A DNA stretch of 64,000 bases from an uncultured Roseovarius sp. (GTDB lineage Bacteria; Pseudomonadota; Alphaproteobacteria; Rhodobacterales; Rhodobacteraceae), in the NCBI GenBank assembly GCA_947496175.1, contig CANMBU010000003.1:124001-188000 (forward strand), read 5' to 3'. The translations under genes and the position numbers were made by a program. This document shows, in pieces, positions 44,173 through 53,152 of this stretch; position 1 is the stretch's first letter, and every line of letters starts with the position of its first letter. A model generated the notes under the pieces. The model did no database searches, was not told the DNA's origin, and saw only the letters and a program-made list of their open reading frames with translations.

Positions 44173-45546
44173 TTAACGGTACGTCACTTGGTTGACTGCT
44201 TCGATCACTTCCGCGGTCGAGGTCAGAGCCAGTTTTTCGAGATTGGCGGCATAGGGCATGGGCACGTCCTTGCCTGTGCAATTCACCACCGGCGCATCAA
44301 GGTAGTCAAACGCGCGCTCCATCAGCGTGGCCGAGATGTGGTTGCCAATCGAGGCCACGGGCCAGCCTTCTTCGACGGTCACGCAGCGGTTGGTTTTCAT
44401 CACCGAGGCGATCACCGTGTCATAATCAAGCGGGCGCAACGTGCGCAGGTCGATGACTTCTGCGCTGACGCCCTCTTGGGCCAGTTTTTCCGCCGCTTCC
44501 AAAGCGTATTGCATGCCGATGCCAAAGCTCACGATGGTCACGTCCTCGCCGGAACGCACCACGCTCGCCTTGCCGAACGGAATGGTGAAGTCATCCAGAA
44601 CCGGCACATCAAAACTGCGGCCATAGAGGATTTCGTTTTCCAGGAAGACCACCGGGTTCGGGTCGCGAATGGCAGATTTCAAGAGGCCCTTGGCGTCAGC
44701 CGCCGAATAGGGCTGCACCACCTTGAGGCCGGGAACCTGCGCATACCATGCAGCATAGTCCTGGCTGTGCTGCGCTCCCACGCGGGCCGCGGCGCCATTA
44801 GGACCCCGGAACACGATGGGACAACCCAGCTGACCACCCGACATATAGTTTGTCTTGGCGGCAGAGTTGATGATCTGGTCAATCGCCTGCATTGCAAAGT
44901 TCCAGGTCATGAATTCCACAATCGGCTTCAACCCGCCCCAGGCCGCACCCACTCCAATCCCGGCAAAGCCATGCTCGGTGATGGGCGTGTCGATGACGCG
45001 CTTGGCGCCGAACTCTTCCAAAAGGTTCTGAGTGATCTTGTAAGCGCCTTGGTATTCAGCAACTTCCTCACCCATGACAAAGACCGTCTCGTCGCCGCGC
45101 ATCTCTTCGGCCATGGCCGCATTGAGCGCCTCGCGCACGGTCATCTTGGTCATTTCGGTGCCTTCGGGCCAATCCGGGCTGGCATCGGGTGCCGGCGCTT
45201 CGGGCGCAGCGGCAGGCGCTTTCGCCTCGGCCGGTGCGCTGGCGGGGGCGGCTTCTGCCGCAGGGGCAGGGGCGCTGGCCTCGCCAATATCATCGGCACT
45301 CTCGCCATCCTCCAAGAGCACCGCAATCGCCGTGTTCACTTTCACATTCTCAGTGCCCTCGGGCACAAGGATCTTGCCAATCGTGCCTTCGTCGACGGCT
45401 TCGAATTCCATCGTGGCCTTATCGGTCTCAATTTCTGCCATGATGTCCCCGGAGGCGACGGTGTCGCCCTCTTTGACAAGCCACTTGGCGAGGGTCCCTT
45501 CCTCCATCGTAGGCGACAGGGCCGGCATCAGGATTTCTGTAGGCAT
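44173..45546 (-). CDS. pdhB: pyruvate dehydrogenase E1 beta subunit with N-terminal lipoyl domain
   Basis: 457 residues. Residues 1-80 are a lipoyl domain nearly identical to that of pdhC ([16 protein letters not shown]), joined by an Ala-Pro linker to a normal E1 beta ([21 protein letters not shown] in part, then the [15 protein letters not shown] and [14 protein letters not shown] segments). The extra lipoyl domain is a known trait of alphaproteobacterial E1 beta. With E1 alpha it decarboxylates pyruvate using thiamine diphosphate. AGGAGAATA lies before the ATG. Confidence 0.95.
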   Translation of the reverse strand: MPTEILMPALSPTMEEGTLAKWLVKEGDTVASGDIMAEIETDKATMEFEAVDEGTIGKILVPEGTENVKVNTAIAVLLEDGESADDIGEASAPAPAAEAAPASAPAEAKAPAAAPEAPAPDASPDWPEGTEMTKMTVREALNAAMAEEMRGDETVFVMGEEVAEYQGAYKITQNLLEEFGAKRVIDTPITEHGFAGIGVGAAWGGLKPIVEFMTWNFAMQAIDQIINSAAKTNYMSGGQLGCPIVFRGPNGAAARVGAQHSQDYAAWYAQVPGLKVVQPYSAADAKGLLKSAIRDPNPVVFLENEILYGRSFDVPVLDDFTIPFGKASVVRSGEDVTIVSFGIGMQYALEAAEKLAQEGVSAEVIDLRTLRPLDYDTVIASVMKTNRCVTVEEGWPVASIGNHISATLMERAFDYLDAPVVNCTGKDVPMPYAANLEKLALTSTAEVIEAVNQVTYR

Positions 45547-45574
45547 ATCTTTATTCTCCTGGAATCTCTGTCGC

Positions 45575-46570
45575 TTACGCGTCTACGTAAATATCTGTCC
45601 AAAGCTCCTCGAGCGCGGGCTCGGGGCTTTCCTTGGCGAAATCGGCGCTGGCGTTGACGATTCCCTTGACCTCTTTGTCGATGGCTTTGAGCTCATCCTC
45701 GGTGGCGTGTTTGCCGCTCAAGAGCATCTCGCGCACATTCTCGATACAGTCCTTTTCCTCGCGCACCTTCTGCACTTCTTCGCGGGTCCGATACTTGGCC
45801 GGGTCCGACATAGAGTGGCCGCGGTAGCGGTAGGTTTTGACTTCGAGGATGTACGGCCCCTTGCCGGCGCGACAATGCGCGATGGCCTTGGCACCTGCGT
45901 CTCTGACCGCCAGAACGTCCATGCCGTCCACGGCTTCCCCGGGAATACCAAAGGCGGCTCCGCGGGTGTAGATGTCAGGGGAGGAGGTGGAGCGTTTCTG
46001 CGACGTGCCCATGGCGTAGTGGTTGTTCTCGATGACAAACACCACCGGCAACTCCCAAAGCGCGGCCATATTGAACGTCTCGTAAACCTGTCCCTGGTTC
46101 GCCGCCCCATCGCCAAAATAGGTGAAGGTCACGCGGTCATTGCCCTGATATTTATCCGCCAGGGCCAGTCCCGCGCCGAGGGGCACATTGGCGCCTACGA
46201 TGCCGTGACCGCCATAGAAATGTTTTTCGCGGCTGAACATGTGCATTGAGCCGCCTTTGCCGCGCGAATAGCCTCCCTCGCGACCCGTCAGCTCGGCCAT
46301 TACGCCATCGGGGTTCATCCCGCAGGCCAGCATATGCCCATGATCGCGGTAGGTGGTGATGCGCTTGTCGCCGTCTTCGGTGTTGGCTTCCAACCCGACA
46401 ACGACGGCCTCCTGGCCAATATAAAGGTGACAAAAGCCGCCAATCAGACCCATGCCGTAAAGCTGACCTGCTTTTTCCTCGAATCGACGGATCAAGAGCA
46501 TGTCGCGGTAAAACTGTTTCAGCTCCTCGGCAGAAACATTTGGTTTCTTCGTTGTTTTTCGGGCGGCCAT
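45575..46570 (-). CDS. pdhA: pyruvate dehydrogenase E1 alpha subunit
   Basis: 331 residues with the thiamine-diphosphate motif [17 protein letters not shown] ending in NNHYAMGT, and the phosphorylation-loop type segment YRGHSMSDP. It forms the heterotetramer with pdhB. First gene of the pdhABC operon, with AGGAGCC before the ATG and a candidate operator 28 bases upstream. The E3 gene is not in the window. Confidence 0.96.
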   Translation of the reverse strand: MAARKTTKKPNVSAEELKQFYRDMLLIRRFEEKAGQLYGMGLIGGFCHLYIGQEAVVVGLEANTEDGDKRITTYRDHGHMLACGMNPDGVMAELTGREGGYSRGKGGSMHMFSREKHFYGGHGIVGANVPLGAGLALADKYQGNDRVTFTYFGDGAANQGQVYETFNMAALWELPVVFVIENNHYAMGTSQKRSTSSPDIYTRGAAFGIPGEAVDGMDVLAVRDAGAKAIAHCRAGKGPYILEVKTYRYRGHSMSDPAKYRTREEVQKVREEKDCIENVREMLLSGKHATEDELKAIDKEVKGIVNASADFAKESPEPALEELWTDIYVDA

Positions 46571-46597
46571 GGGTGAATGGCTCCTTTATTAGAGAAG

Positions 46598-46615
46598 TAG
46601 TTTAGCGTTAAACTA
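46598..46615 (-). promoter_or_regulatory. candidate operator upstream of pdhA
   Basis: A perfect 7-bp dyad TAGTTTA-GCGT-TAAACTA, 28 bases before the pdhA start codon. Its symmetry and place suggest a repressor or activator site for the pdh operon; the regulator is unknown. Confidence 0.5.
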
Positions 46616-46807
46616 TCTTTTACAGCATACCACTGCATTTTGCGAGGGGGTTTTTGACGCAGGGGCAAGACAGGCTTAACCCTCTGGTAACAGGCTTACT
46701 CTTTGACAGACTTGACCCATGTCAAAATGATCCGGAACCGGTAATCGGCTAAATCAAGTGAATGGCGCACGATATCCACGGCTCTGTGCTGGGTCATGCG
46801 GTAGGGA

Positions 46808-46874
46808 TGTGGGTATTTGCGAAAAGAAAGAAACCTGTTTTTGCCAGCTTCTTTCTTGTCAAAAATACCCAACA
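46808..46874. other. long imperfect hairpin between ftsB and pdhA
   Basis: Arms of about 25 bases (46808-46832 and 46849-46874) pair with a few bulges: TGTGGGTATTT outer part and AAGAAAGAA inner part, around a 16-base loop. No U run follows on either strand. It could be a structured RNA, a protein site or a fold-back element. Confidence 0.5.
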
Positions 46875-46916
46875 CCGCGATACAAGACCGCCTCGGATCG
46901 GGTGTTCAAAACTGCC

Positions 46917-47216
46917 TTAGCGGATCACAATCTCATCTGATCGCAGAAGCCCCAGCACATCGCGCGCCTGTTGGTCCAGCAGGTCCAGATCGAGAAACGT
47001 GTCCGACAGGCGCAACGTAAGGTTCTCCATCCGGAGAACCTGTGTCTCAAGCTCAGCCAATTGTTCGCGCAGAACTTGCTCGCCAGCCTCAATTTCGGCG
47101 CGGCGGAAAAGCCCGTAGTCGCCCTGAATGGCGGCAAAGGCAAAATAGGCCGCAAGGCCAAAGGCAATCACACTGAAAATGAAAAGACCAACTGCCGGTC
47201 GTTTGAGCGCTGTCAT
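46917..47216 (-). CDS. ftsB: septum formation initiator FtsB/DivIC-like
   Basis: 99 residues: one N-terminal membrane span (about 9-29) followed by a coiled coil (RAEIEAGEQVLREQLAELETQ in part, then QVLRMENLTLRLS) and a short C-terminal region DLDLLDQQARDVLGL. This is the FtsB/DivIC plan; it joins FtsQ and FtsL in the divisome. The start at 47216 has GAGGCGGA upstream; a much larger open frame continuing upstream is a shadow of the AidB-type gene. Confidence 0.9.
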   Translation of the reverse strand: MTALKRPAVGLFIFSVIAFGLAAYFAFAAIQGDYGLFRRAEIEAGEQVLREQLAELETQVLRMENLTLRLSDTFLDLDLLDQQARDVLGLLRSDEIVIR

Positions 47217-47354
47217 CTGAGTCCGCCTCTGCCTCGGTTGCCCATCTCTTTTCGGACGGTGCTGGTGCATTCTGACATACCCGAATCGCTTTGTGAATCC
47301 CCTTTTCACACCAATGTCATAATGAGTAGAACTGGGAGTGAAGGAGAGTCTTTC

Positions 47355-48977
47355 ATGCCACATCTGCCGCCACGCGATGCGCTGCCCACACATGATGTGA
47401 CGAACCAACCCCCAGCGCGTCGCAGCCTGCCGCTTTGGACGGGCGATCCCGGGGTGCAAACCCATGCAAAAGCCGCCGGCGCAGATACCGAACATCTGGC
47501 GCATTTTGCGGAAATGATGGGCACAGGAGAGATGAGTGACGCAGGGCGCGAGGCCAATCGAAATGCGCCGGAGCTTGTGCTTTTTGAGTCCGGTGGCCGG
47601 CGGCTTGATGAGGTGCGGTTTCATCCGAGCTATCACCAGTTGATGCAGGCAGGCATCCAAGCAGGGTATGCCGCCATTGCGTGGGAAGGCGGGCAGGGCG
47701 GTCACGCCACCCATGCCGCCATGGTCTATTTGATGAGCCAGGCTGAGCCGGGCGTGTGCTGTCCCATGACCATGACCTATGCCGCCATTCCGGCGCTCAG
47801 CGTCGACGGGGCGCTGTTTGCCGAATGGGGTCCCAAACTTATGTCGCGGGTCTATGATGGCGCGCCCAAACCGCTGGCGCGGAAACCCGGCGCGACGCTG
47901 GGGATGGCTATGACCGAGAAACAGGGCGGTTCGGATGTGCGTGCCAACACCACCCAGGCCACGCGGTCTCGGGATGGCTACCGGTTGCGGGGTCACAAGT
48001 GGTTCTGCTCGGCCCCAATGTCCGACGGGTTTCTGACTTTGGCGCAGGCGCCCGGCGGGTTGACCTGTTTTCTTGTGCCGCGCTGGCTGGAGGGCGAGCG
48101 CAACGCCATTCACATTCAACGGCTCAAGGACAAGCTGGGCAACCGCGCCAATGCCTCGGCAGAGATTGAATACCACGATGCGCTGGCCTTCCCCTTGGGC
48201 GAGGAGGGCGCAGGCGTCAAGACGATCATCGAGATGGTGCACCACACCCGGCTCGACACGGCGATGGCACCGGCGGGGCTTATGCGCGCGGCGCTGGCGC
48301 ATGCCACTCACTGGGCGCGTCACCGCAGCGCGTTTCAGCGCCGGTTGATCGATCAGCCGCTCATGCAATCGGTGCTGGCCGATCTGGCGCTCGACTGGGA
48401 AGGCGCGCTGGCTTTGGGGATGCATGTCGCCGCCGCTTTTGACCGTAAGTCCGAGAGCGACCGTGCCTTTGCCCGGCTAAGTGTGGCCTTGGCGAAGTAC
48501 CTCAACAACAAACTTTGCCCCGGGTTCGTTTATGAAGCGATGGAGGCCCTGGGTGGCATGGGCTATGTCGAGGACACGCCTCTGCCGCTGCTCTACCGCG
48601 AAGCCCCCCTCAACTCGATCTGGGAAGGGTCGGGGAATGTCATCTGCCTCGATATCCTGCGCACCCTGCAGCGCGCGCCTGAGGCCGGAGAGGCCCTTAG
48701 CGCCGAACTGGCCAAAGCGGGTGGGCAGTATCGTGGCTATGATGCCGCGCTGAAGGCGCATATTCAGCGGTTTCCCAAGCTGCCAGAGGAGGGGCAAGCG
48801 CGCTGGTATGTGGAAAGTCTGGCGACGCTGCTGACGGCGTCGGTTTTGATCCGCACCGCGCCCCCTGCGGTGAGCGAGGGCTATGTCGCCACACGGCTGG
48901 AAGGACAGCGCGGGCGAACGGTAGGGGCGATGGGTGGTGTGGATGTATTGGCTGTGTTAGAGCGGATTGAGGGGTAG
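47355..48977 (+). CDS. AidB-type acyl-CoA dehydrogenase
   Basis: 540 residues, matching E. coli AidB (541) in length and layout. It has the FAD-dependent acyl-CoA dehydrogenase core (MAMTEKQGGSDVRANTT, KLGNRANASAEIEYHDA, EALGGMGYVEDTPLPLLYREA with NSIWEGSGNV) plus the AidB N-terminal and C-terminal helical additions. AidB is induced by alkylation damage and binds DNA; isovaleryl-CoA oxidation is weak. AAGGAGAG precedes the ATG. Whether it has a DNA-protective or metabolic role here is open. Confidence 0.88.
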   Translation: MPHLPPRDALPTHDVTNQPPARRSLPLWTGDPGVQTHAKAAGADTEHLAHFAEMMGTGEMSDAGREANRNAPELVLFESGGRRLDEVRFHPSYHQLMQAGIQAGYAAIAWEGGQGGHATHAAMVYLMSQAEPGVCCPMTMTYAAIPALSVDGALFAEWGPKLMSRVYDGAPKPLARKPGATLGMAMTEKQGGSDVRANTTQATRSRDGYRLRGHKWFCSAPMSDGFLTLAQAPGGLTCFLVPRWLEGERNAIHIQRLKDKLGNRANASAEIEYHDALAFPLGEEGAGVKTIIEMVHHTRLDTAMAPAGLMRAALAHATHWARHRSAFQRRLIDQPLMQSVLADLALDWEGALALGMHVAAAFDRKSESDRAFARLSVALAKYLNNKLCPGFVYEAMEALGGMGYVEDTPLPLLYREAPLNSIWEGSGNVICLDILRTLQRAPEAGEALSAELAKAGGQYRGYDAALKAHIQRFPKLPEEGQARWYVESLATLLTASVLIRTAPPAVSEGYVATRLEGQRGRTVGAMGGVDVLAVLERIEG

Positions 48978-49146
48978 AAAGGGGGGGCTTGGGGACGTCC
49001 TCTGACGTGATCGTTTAGTTACGCGGTAGGTGGCTGCTAGGAGCCCATTTTGACCGATGCTGCGAGATGCATGAATGTCAGCTTTCGCGTTTGTTCAGTG
49101 ATGGTTGACGATGTTTCAGTCTGCAAATCTCCGAATTGCCACACAA

Positions 49147-49899
49147 TCACATTGTGAAGAAATTCCCCGGAAACCAGCTTTTAACTTTCGCTCGCTTCAA
49201 ACTGAAGACGTCGAATCTATCAGCCACACAATAGATGCTTTCCGTCAACGAAATTGCAATCCCACTGCCCAATTTAACTACACTAACATTATGGTCTACA
49301 TGTTGATTTCGTTCCAAGAATTGACCAACAACTCCAGCGTAAGGTTGGCCCAAAAAGGTCGACCATCCGAGTTGCGGGATCGAAGCAGATGTTCTTTGCT
49401 CTACAGTCCAAGTCGGTTCTCTTGCATTCGAAAGGTCTTTCCTCAGGTGAGCATCGCGGTACAGATGCATAAATCCGTATTGAGCGTCCGTTAGTTCATA
49501 CAAGCTCTCAGCAAATCCGCGCCAATCGACTGATTTGTGGGGTTTTGCGTAGACAGATAGCGAAGCTGGCAGATAGCGACCTTTCACGTTTCGGTGCTCA
49601 TGCTTTACTTCTGCTTGGTATTTTGTGGTCAGATTGCGCCTCCAGCCAAGGCCGGCATGAAACTCAGACATTGAACCGTTTACCCGGAGTTGGCCAGCGC
49701 CTGCCCAATGAGGCCGCGCATCTTCCACATCCGTAAAATCAGCGACCTTGTCGTTCCAAACGCTTAGGATTTGAGGAACCAACCTTTTGTCGTGCTCAGC
49801 AAAAAGCTCAAGTAACTGTTTGCCAAATTGCCAATCAACAGTTGGCTTTCCAATTTCCACATGGAAAACCAAAAGCTCCTTTGCAATGATATCACGCAT
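49147..49899 (-). CDS. AT-rich orphan protein, possibly polymorphic-toxin-immunity-like
   Basis: 250 residues from the ATG at 49899; an in-frame GTG at 49914 is an alternative. Neither start has a clear ribosome binding site. The sequence is soluble, with no signal peptide. Segments LGWSTFLGQPYAGVVGQFLE and AQYGFMHLYRDAHL loosely recall DUF3396/Imm52-type immunity proteins, but this is weak. Base composition is clearly lower in G+C than in the neighbouring genes, which suggests transfer. No partner toxin is adjacent. Confidence 0.5.
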   Translation of the reverse strand: MRDIIAKELLVFHVEIGKPTVDWQFGKQLLELFAEHDKRLVPQILSVWNDKVADFTDVEDARPHWAGAGQLRVNGSMSEFHAGLGWRRNLTTKYQAEVKHEHRNVKGRYLPASLSVYAKPHKSVDWRGFAESLYELTDAQYGFMHLYRDAHLRKDLSNAREPTWTVEQRTSASIPQLGWSTFLGQPYAGVVGQFLERNQHVDHNVSVVKLGSGIAISLTESIYCVADRFDVFSLKRAKVKSWFPGNFFTM

Positions 49900-49914
49900 T
49901 TGATTTCTGCTCAC

Positions 49915-50189
49915 GTTGGTTTCGTGGTGGTTCTAGCCACATTTTCAAAAACGTTTGTATTTGTCACGAGCTTCAAAAGCGGTCGTCTGTTGAGAATTAC
50001 TGAGCGGCAGCTTCGTCCCGCATTTCTGCCATTGATGCATAAGTAACAAAGCTCTTAACAGAGATCATTTTACTCCCCATTTACCGCACCAAAGGCACGG
50101 CCACCCGCGCAGCCCGTCATCCCCGACTTGATCGGGGATCTCTTGGTCAAGAGGCCCTCGGGTTAAACCCGGGGATGACGTGCCGCCCT
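49915..50189. other. AT-rich gap with family B repeat
   Basis: 275 bases. The first part continues the low-GC segment with no supported gene; the last part (50115-50180) is the family B palindromic repeat, next to the stop of the MttB-family gene. Confidence 0.55.
50115..50180. repeat. family B palindromic repeat, composite copy
   Basis: Outer arms CGTCATCCCCG (50115-50125) and CGGGGATGACG (50170-50180) are perfect complements. Inside are two further small hairpins (CCCCGACTTGATCGGGG and a CCCTCGGGTT/AACCCGGGG type). Confidence 0.82.
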
Positions 50190-51728
50190 TTAAGCCGACA
50201 GATGAATGTTGAACTTCGCCCGGATTTCCGCATCCAGCGCCGGATCAAACCGCGCCGCAGACCGTTCGCCAAGGATGGCCTCTTTGCGCGCAACGGCCTT
50301 TTCGATCAGATCCGGTTTGCCGTTCTCGGCCCATTCCTTGGGGGAGGTGCGGTCGCCAAAGATCGGATAGACGTGGTCGCGCTGCATCCGGCCCAGCGTT
50401 TGATCGGTGCCAAGGTAATGCCCCGGGCCACCCATGCAGACCTCCTTGATCTGATCGAGCGCGAGGGTTTCATCATCCACCTCGATCCCCCGCACACAGC
50501 GCAGGGCCTGTCCGATGATGTCATCGGCCAGGATCAGGCTTTCGTGGCAGAACCCCAGCAGTGAGGCATGCATTCCGGCTGCCTCATAGACCATGTTGAG
50601 CCCCGACAGCCCCGCCATGACGTTGGAGCACATTTGCTCCCATCCGGCCTGCATGTCGGGCATCTTGCTGTCCGAGGCGCCGGCAGCCGCACCGCCGGGC
50701 ACGCCGTAGAACTGATGCATCTGCGCGCAGCCTGCTGTGAGCAGCGCCTGTTCGCCCGACCCGATGGACATCGCGCCGGTGCGCAGGTCCAAGCCAAACG
50801 GCCAGGTGCCAAAGATCGCCGGATGGCCCTCTTTTACAGCATTCACGTAGACCAGCCCGGCCAGACACTCGGCTGTCGCCTGCACGATGGCCCCGGCCAC
50901 GGTCGAGGGCGCAGTGGCTCCCGCCATGCCGGCTGAGAGCAAGAGCACCGGCATGCCGCCCTTGATGCATTCCTCCATCACCTGACAGGATTCCGTGGCG
51001 AATTTCATCGGTGGCACGACGAAGCAGTTGGAGTTGCTCATGAAAGGGCGCTCGCGGAACTTATCTTCGCCGCCTGCTATCATGTAGAGCATCTCAAGGG
51101 CGGGCGGCACGTGATGCGGCTCAGTAAAGGACGTGCCGATATGCTTGGTCGTCCCGCAAGAAGCCGCATAGACCGTGTTCAGGTCCATCTCCATATTGTC
51201 GGTGATGTCGCGGGCCACCATCGGGCGCTGACAGAAATGCACATTGTCGAGCACGTCCACAATCCGCGCCGCATCATGCAAATCCTGAAGCAAGCTCTCG
51301 CGATATTCATTGCTGGTCACATCGACCATATGCACCGCGGCACCCGCCGTGCCGTAATGCACCCGCGTGCCGCTGAGTTCCATGTCGTTTTGCCCATCGC
51401 GACTGCATAGTGTGACAGACCGGTTCGCCTTGGCCAGCATGTCCTCAACGAGGCCACGGGGGAACCGAATGCGGCCATCCTCGCCTTGAATGGCACCGGC
51501 CTCAGTAAGGTAAGCCACGCCGCTTTCGGGGGCATCGGCCAGCCCGATCTGTTCAAGCGCATCCAGAGCGGTTTCGTGAATGCGCTGGATTTGCGCGTTG
51601 CTCAGCGGCTTGTACGTGCCGCCTTCAAGGCCCGCGCGAATGGGGCGCAGATCTTCGGTGAGAGGCGCCGCACGGCTGGCACGGCGCGCAGCACGTCCAC
51701 CAGAGCGGCGAGGGGCTTGTTCATTCAT
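50190..51728 (-). CDS. MttB-family methyltransferase (non-pyrrolysine)
   Basis: 512 residues of the trimethylamine methyltransferase superfamily (PF06253 type), with conserved stretches TAGAAVHMVDV, ASCGTTKHIGTSFTEP, GGPGHYLGTDQTLG. No in-frame stop interrupts the gene, so it is a non-pyrrolysine member, like glycine-betaine methyltransferase MtgB. It probably demethylates a quaternary amine via a corrinoid protein. No corrinoid protein gene is adjacent. Confidence 0.85.
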   Translation of the reverse strand: MNEQAPRRSGGRAARRASRAAPLTEDLRPIRAGLEGGTYKPLSNAQIQRIHETALDALEQIGLADAPESGVAYLTEAGAIQGEDGRIRFPRGLVEDMLAKANRSVTLCSRDGQNDMELSGTRVHYGTAGAAVHMVDVTSNEYRESLLQDLHDAARIVDVLDNVHFCQRPMVARDITDNMEMDLNTVYAASCGTTKHIGTSFTEPHHVPPALEMLYMIAGGEDKFRERPFMSNSNCFVVPPMKFATESCQVMEECIKGGMPVLLLSAGMAGATAPSTVAGAIVQATAECLAGLVYVNAVKEGHPAIFGTWPFGLDLRTGAMSIGSGEQALLTAGCAQMHQFYGVPGGAAAGASDSKMPDMQAGWEQMCSNVMAGLSGLNMVYEAAGMHASLLGFCHESLILADDIIGQALRCVRGIEVDDETLALDQIKEVCMGGPGHYLGTDQTLGRMQRDHVYPIFGDRTSPKEWAENGKPDLIEKAVARKEAILGERSAARFDPALDAEIRAKFNIHLSA

Positions 51729-52248
51729 CTAAGGGGTCCTTGGTGCAATGGATTGGGAAAGGGTGTGATCAGATCAACCCCCGCCCGGACGCCCCCGCGC
51801 CGCACGACCCCGCTCCGCTCCGATAGTGCGGATGACCAAAGCAATTTTACAGCGTGGCATCATCGCCAGCTCCTCCCTCTGGTCTTCAGAATGCGCGCTT
51901 TTGCATCTCAGGCTAGCCTGAAAACGACTTTTGTCGCAAATGTGCCATCCATGCGAGATTTTTCAAATATCTTTCGCCGCCTGCACATTGGTGCAAAACC
52001 TACAAGTCAGGCCATCAATTCTTTTGATGACCGTAAAAGCCTGATTTGTTAGCGATATCACTTTATTTTAAGGTCAAACTGCGACCTGCCAAAAGATAAT
52101 TGGCTTGAGAAATTGTGCAGGGTTTGCAAGTATAAGGGCGTGGGTGGCGCTGATTATTTGGGGACTTTTCGCAAAAATATCGGGGGCAGTCACGTTCAAG
52201 AGTGATGCGCATGGTGCGTATTGTTTCTTTTAGTATGGGGATCTCAAC
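51729..52248. other. 520-base gap upstream of the VPLPA-CTERM gene
   Basis: No supported gene; open frames here are extensions of shadows. The last 200 bases are AT-rich and should contain the promoter of the CTERM gene; no convincing sigma-54-type site was found by eye. Confidence 0.5.
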
Positions 52249-52911
52249 GTGAGTTTTCTAAAAACACTTGCTGTCGCAGGGGGCATGCTCGTTGGAGCAG
52301 TGTCAATGGCGGCAGCGTCTACAGTGTCCATTCTGGCCGAAGGTCAGGGGGGCAATCCGGGGGTGATTGATTTCACAATCAGCTTTGGTGACATTACGGA
52401 CGGTTCTGCTTCGGCGCAATGTGGGTCCGGTGTTGCCTGTCTTGATCAGATTGTCATCGATCTGACAGCGGGCGACGGCGAGTCCAACGCGGCGGGTGAC
52501 AACGGATCGTTTGGCTTTATTGGCCTGACACCAGAAGGTGCCTCCGCATCGTCAAACTTTTCATTCGCGTTCTCTGACGGACCTGATGCAAATGACAATG
52601 ACAACTCTTTGTTCAACCTGTTGACAATCAACGCATTCAACAATGTGTTTGATCCGGGCAATGTTCTGCGCTTCTCAGCGGAGATCACGGGCTTGGGTCA
52701 AAACAACGGCGATAACTTTTTCGACCGGGGTGTGGTTGCAACGGCGTTTCTGAGCAATGGTGTCTCTGGATCAAGCGGATTTGTCACTGTAGTTGACGGG
52801 TTCAGCTCTGTGTCCAACATTGCGCCGGTACCGCTTCCAGCGTCAGCTATTCTGCTCTTGGCAGGATTGGGTGGCCTTGGCGCGATGCGCATGCGGAAAA
52901 AGCAAAGCTAA
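52249..52911 (+). CDS. VPLPA-CTERM exported protein
   Basis: 220 residues, GTG start with GGGGAT upstream. It has a signal peptide (to about residue 23), a mature region rich in G, N, D and S, and the C-terminal sorting signal VPLPASAILLLAGLGGLGAM followed by RMRKKQS. This is the VPLPA variant of PEP-CTERM processed by a Rhodobacterales exosortase (XrtD type), typically tied to exopolysaccharide production. The exosortase is not in the window. A strong terminator follows. Confidence 0.9.
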   Translation: MSFLKTLAVAGGMLVGAVSMAAASTVSILAEGQGGNPGVIDFTISFGDITDGSASAQCGSGVACLDQIVIDLTAGDGESNAAGDNGSFGFIGLTPEGASASSNFSFAFSDGPDANDNDNSLFNLLTINAFNNVFDPGNVLRFSAEITGLGQNNGDNFFDRGVVATAFLSNGVSGSSGFVTVVDGFSSVSNIAPVPLPASAILLLAGLGGLGAMRMRKKQS

Positions 52912-52930
52912 GTTGAAACCGTAGAAAACT

Positions 52931-52960
52931 AAGAAGGGCAGCTGTTTAGCTGCCCTTCTT
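52931..52960 (+). terminator. terminator of the VPLPA-CTERM gene
   Basis: A perfect 13-bp stem AAGAAGGGCAGCT and its complement with loop GTTT, followed by TTAT, 20 bases past the stop. It also faces the small minus-strand gene and may serve both. Confidence 0.92.
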
Positions 52961-52978
52961 TATGTGATCGCTCTTGTC

Positions 52979-53062
52979 TTAAAACGCCGCCAGTATTGCC
53001 ACTGGCAGACCAACCATGCCGCCGATGATGATGGCGATGGATGTTGTCAAACCTTTGAACAT
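52979..53062 (-). CDS. 27-residue predicted membrane peptide
   Basis: A very short gene starting MFKGLTTSIAIIIGG and ending in AAF, almost entirely one hydrophobic span (residues 8-25) with a basic N-terminus. The start has a good ribosome binding site, GGGAGAG, about five bases upstream. It lies between the CTERM terminator and the aminotransferase gene. Similar short membrane peptides are annotated in Roseobacters; conservation should be tested before trusting it. Confidence 0.55.
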   Translation of the reverse strand: MFKGLTTSIAIIIGGMVGLPVAILAAF

Positions 53063-53152
53063 GTTCTCTCTCCCGCTTGCATGCATTGGATAGGTATGCC
53101 GCCGCGGTTCTGCGGGCAGGCGACAGGCTGTCGCAGGTTTGAGAAAACTGGC

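Larger units (their letters stand above)
46571..46916. other. 346-base gap between pdhA and ftsB
   Basis: No gene supported. It contains the 18-base dyad at 46598-46615, probably within the pdhA control region, and a long imperfect hairpin at 46808-46874 described separately. Confidence 0.6.

Noticed and set aside
44173..45546. Possible gene fusion or misassembly because pdhB starts with a lipoyl domain nearly identical to that of pdhC
   Set aside because: A lipoyl domain on E1 beta is a known feature of alphaproteobacterial pyruvate dehydrogenase, so this is normal.
44188..46249. Long plus-strand open frames opposite pdhB and pdhA
   Set aside because: These are shadows of the pdh genes, whose cofactor motifs are intact on the other strand.
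46917..48425. 502-codon open frame on the minus strand
   Set aside because: Only its last 99 codons are real (ftsB, with its own start and ribosome binding site); the rest is antisense to the AidB-type gene.
51729..52248. Possible sigma-54 promoter before the VPLPA-CTERM gene
   Set aside because: GG and GC elements are present but with wrong spacing or poor matches to the consensus.
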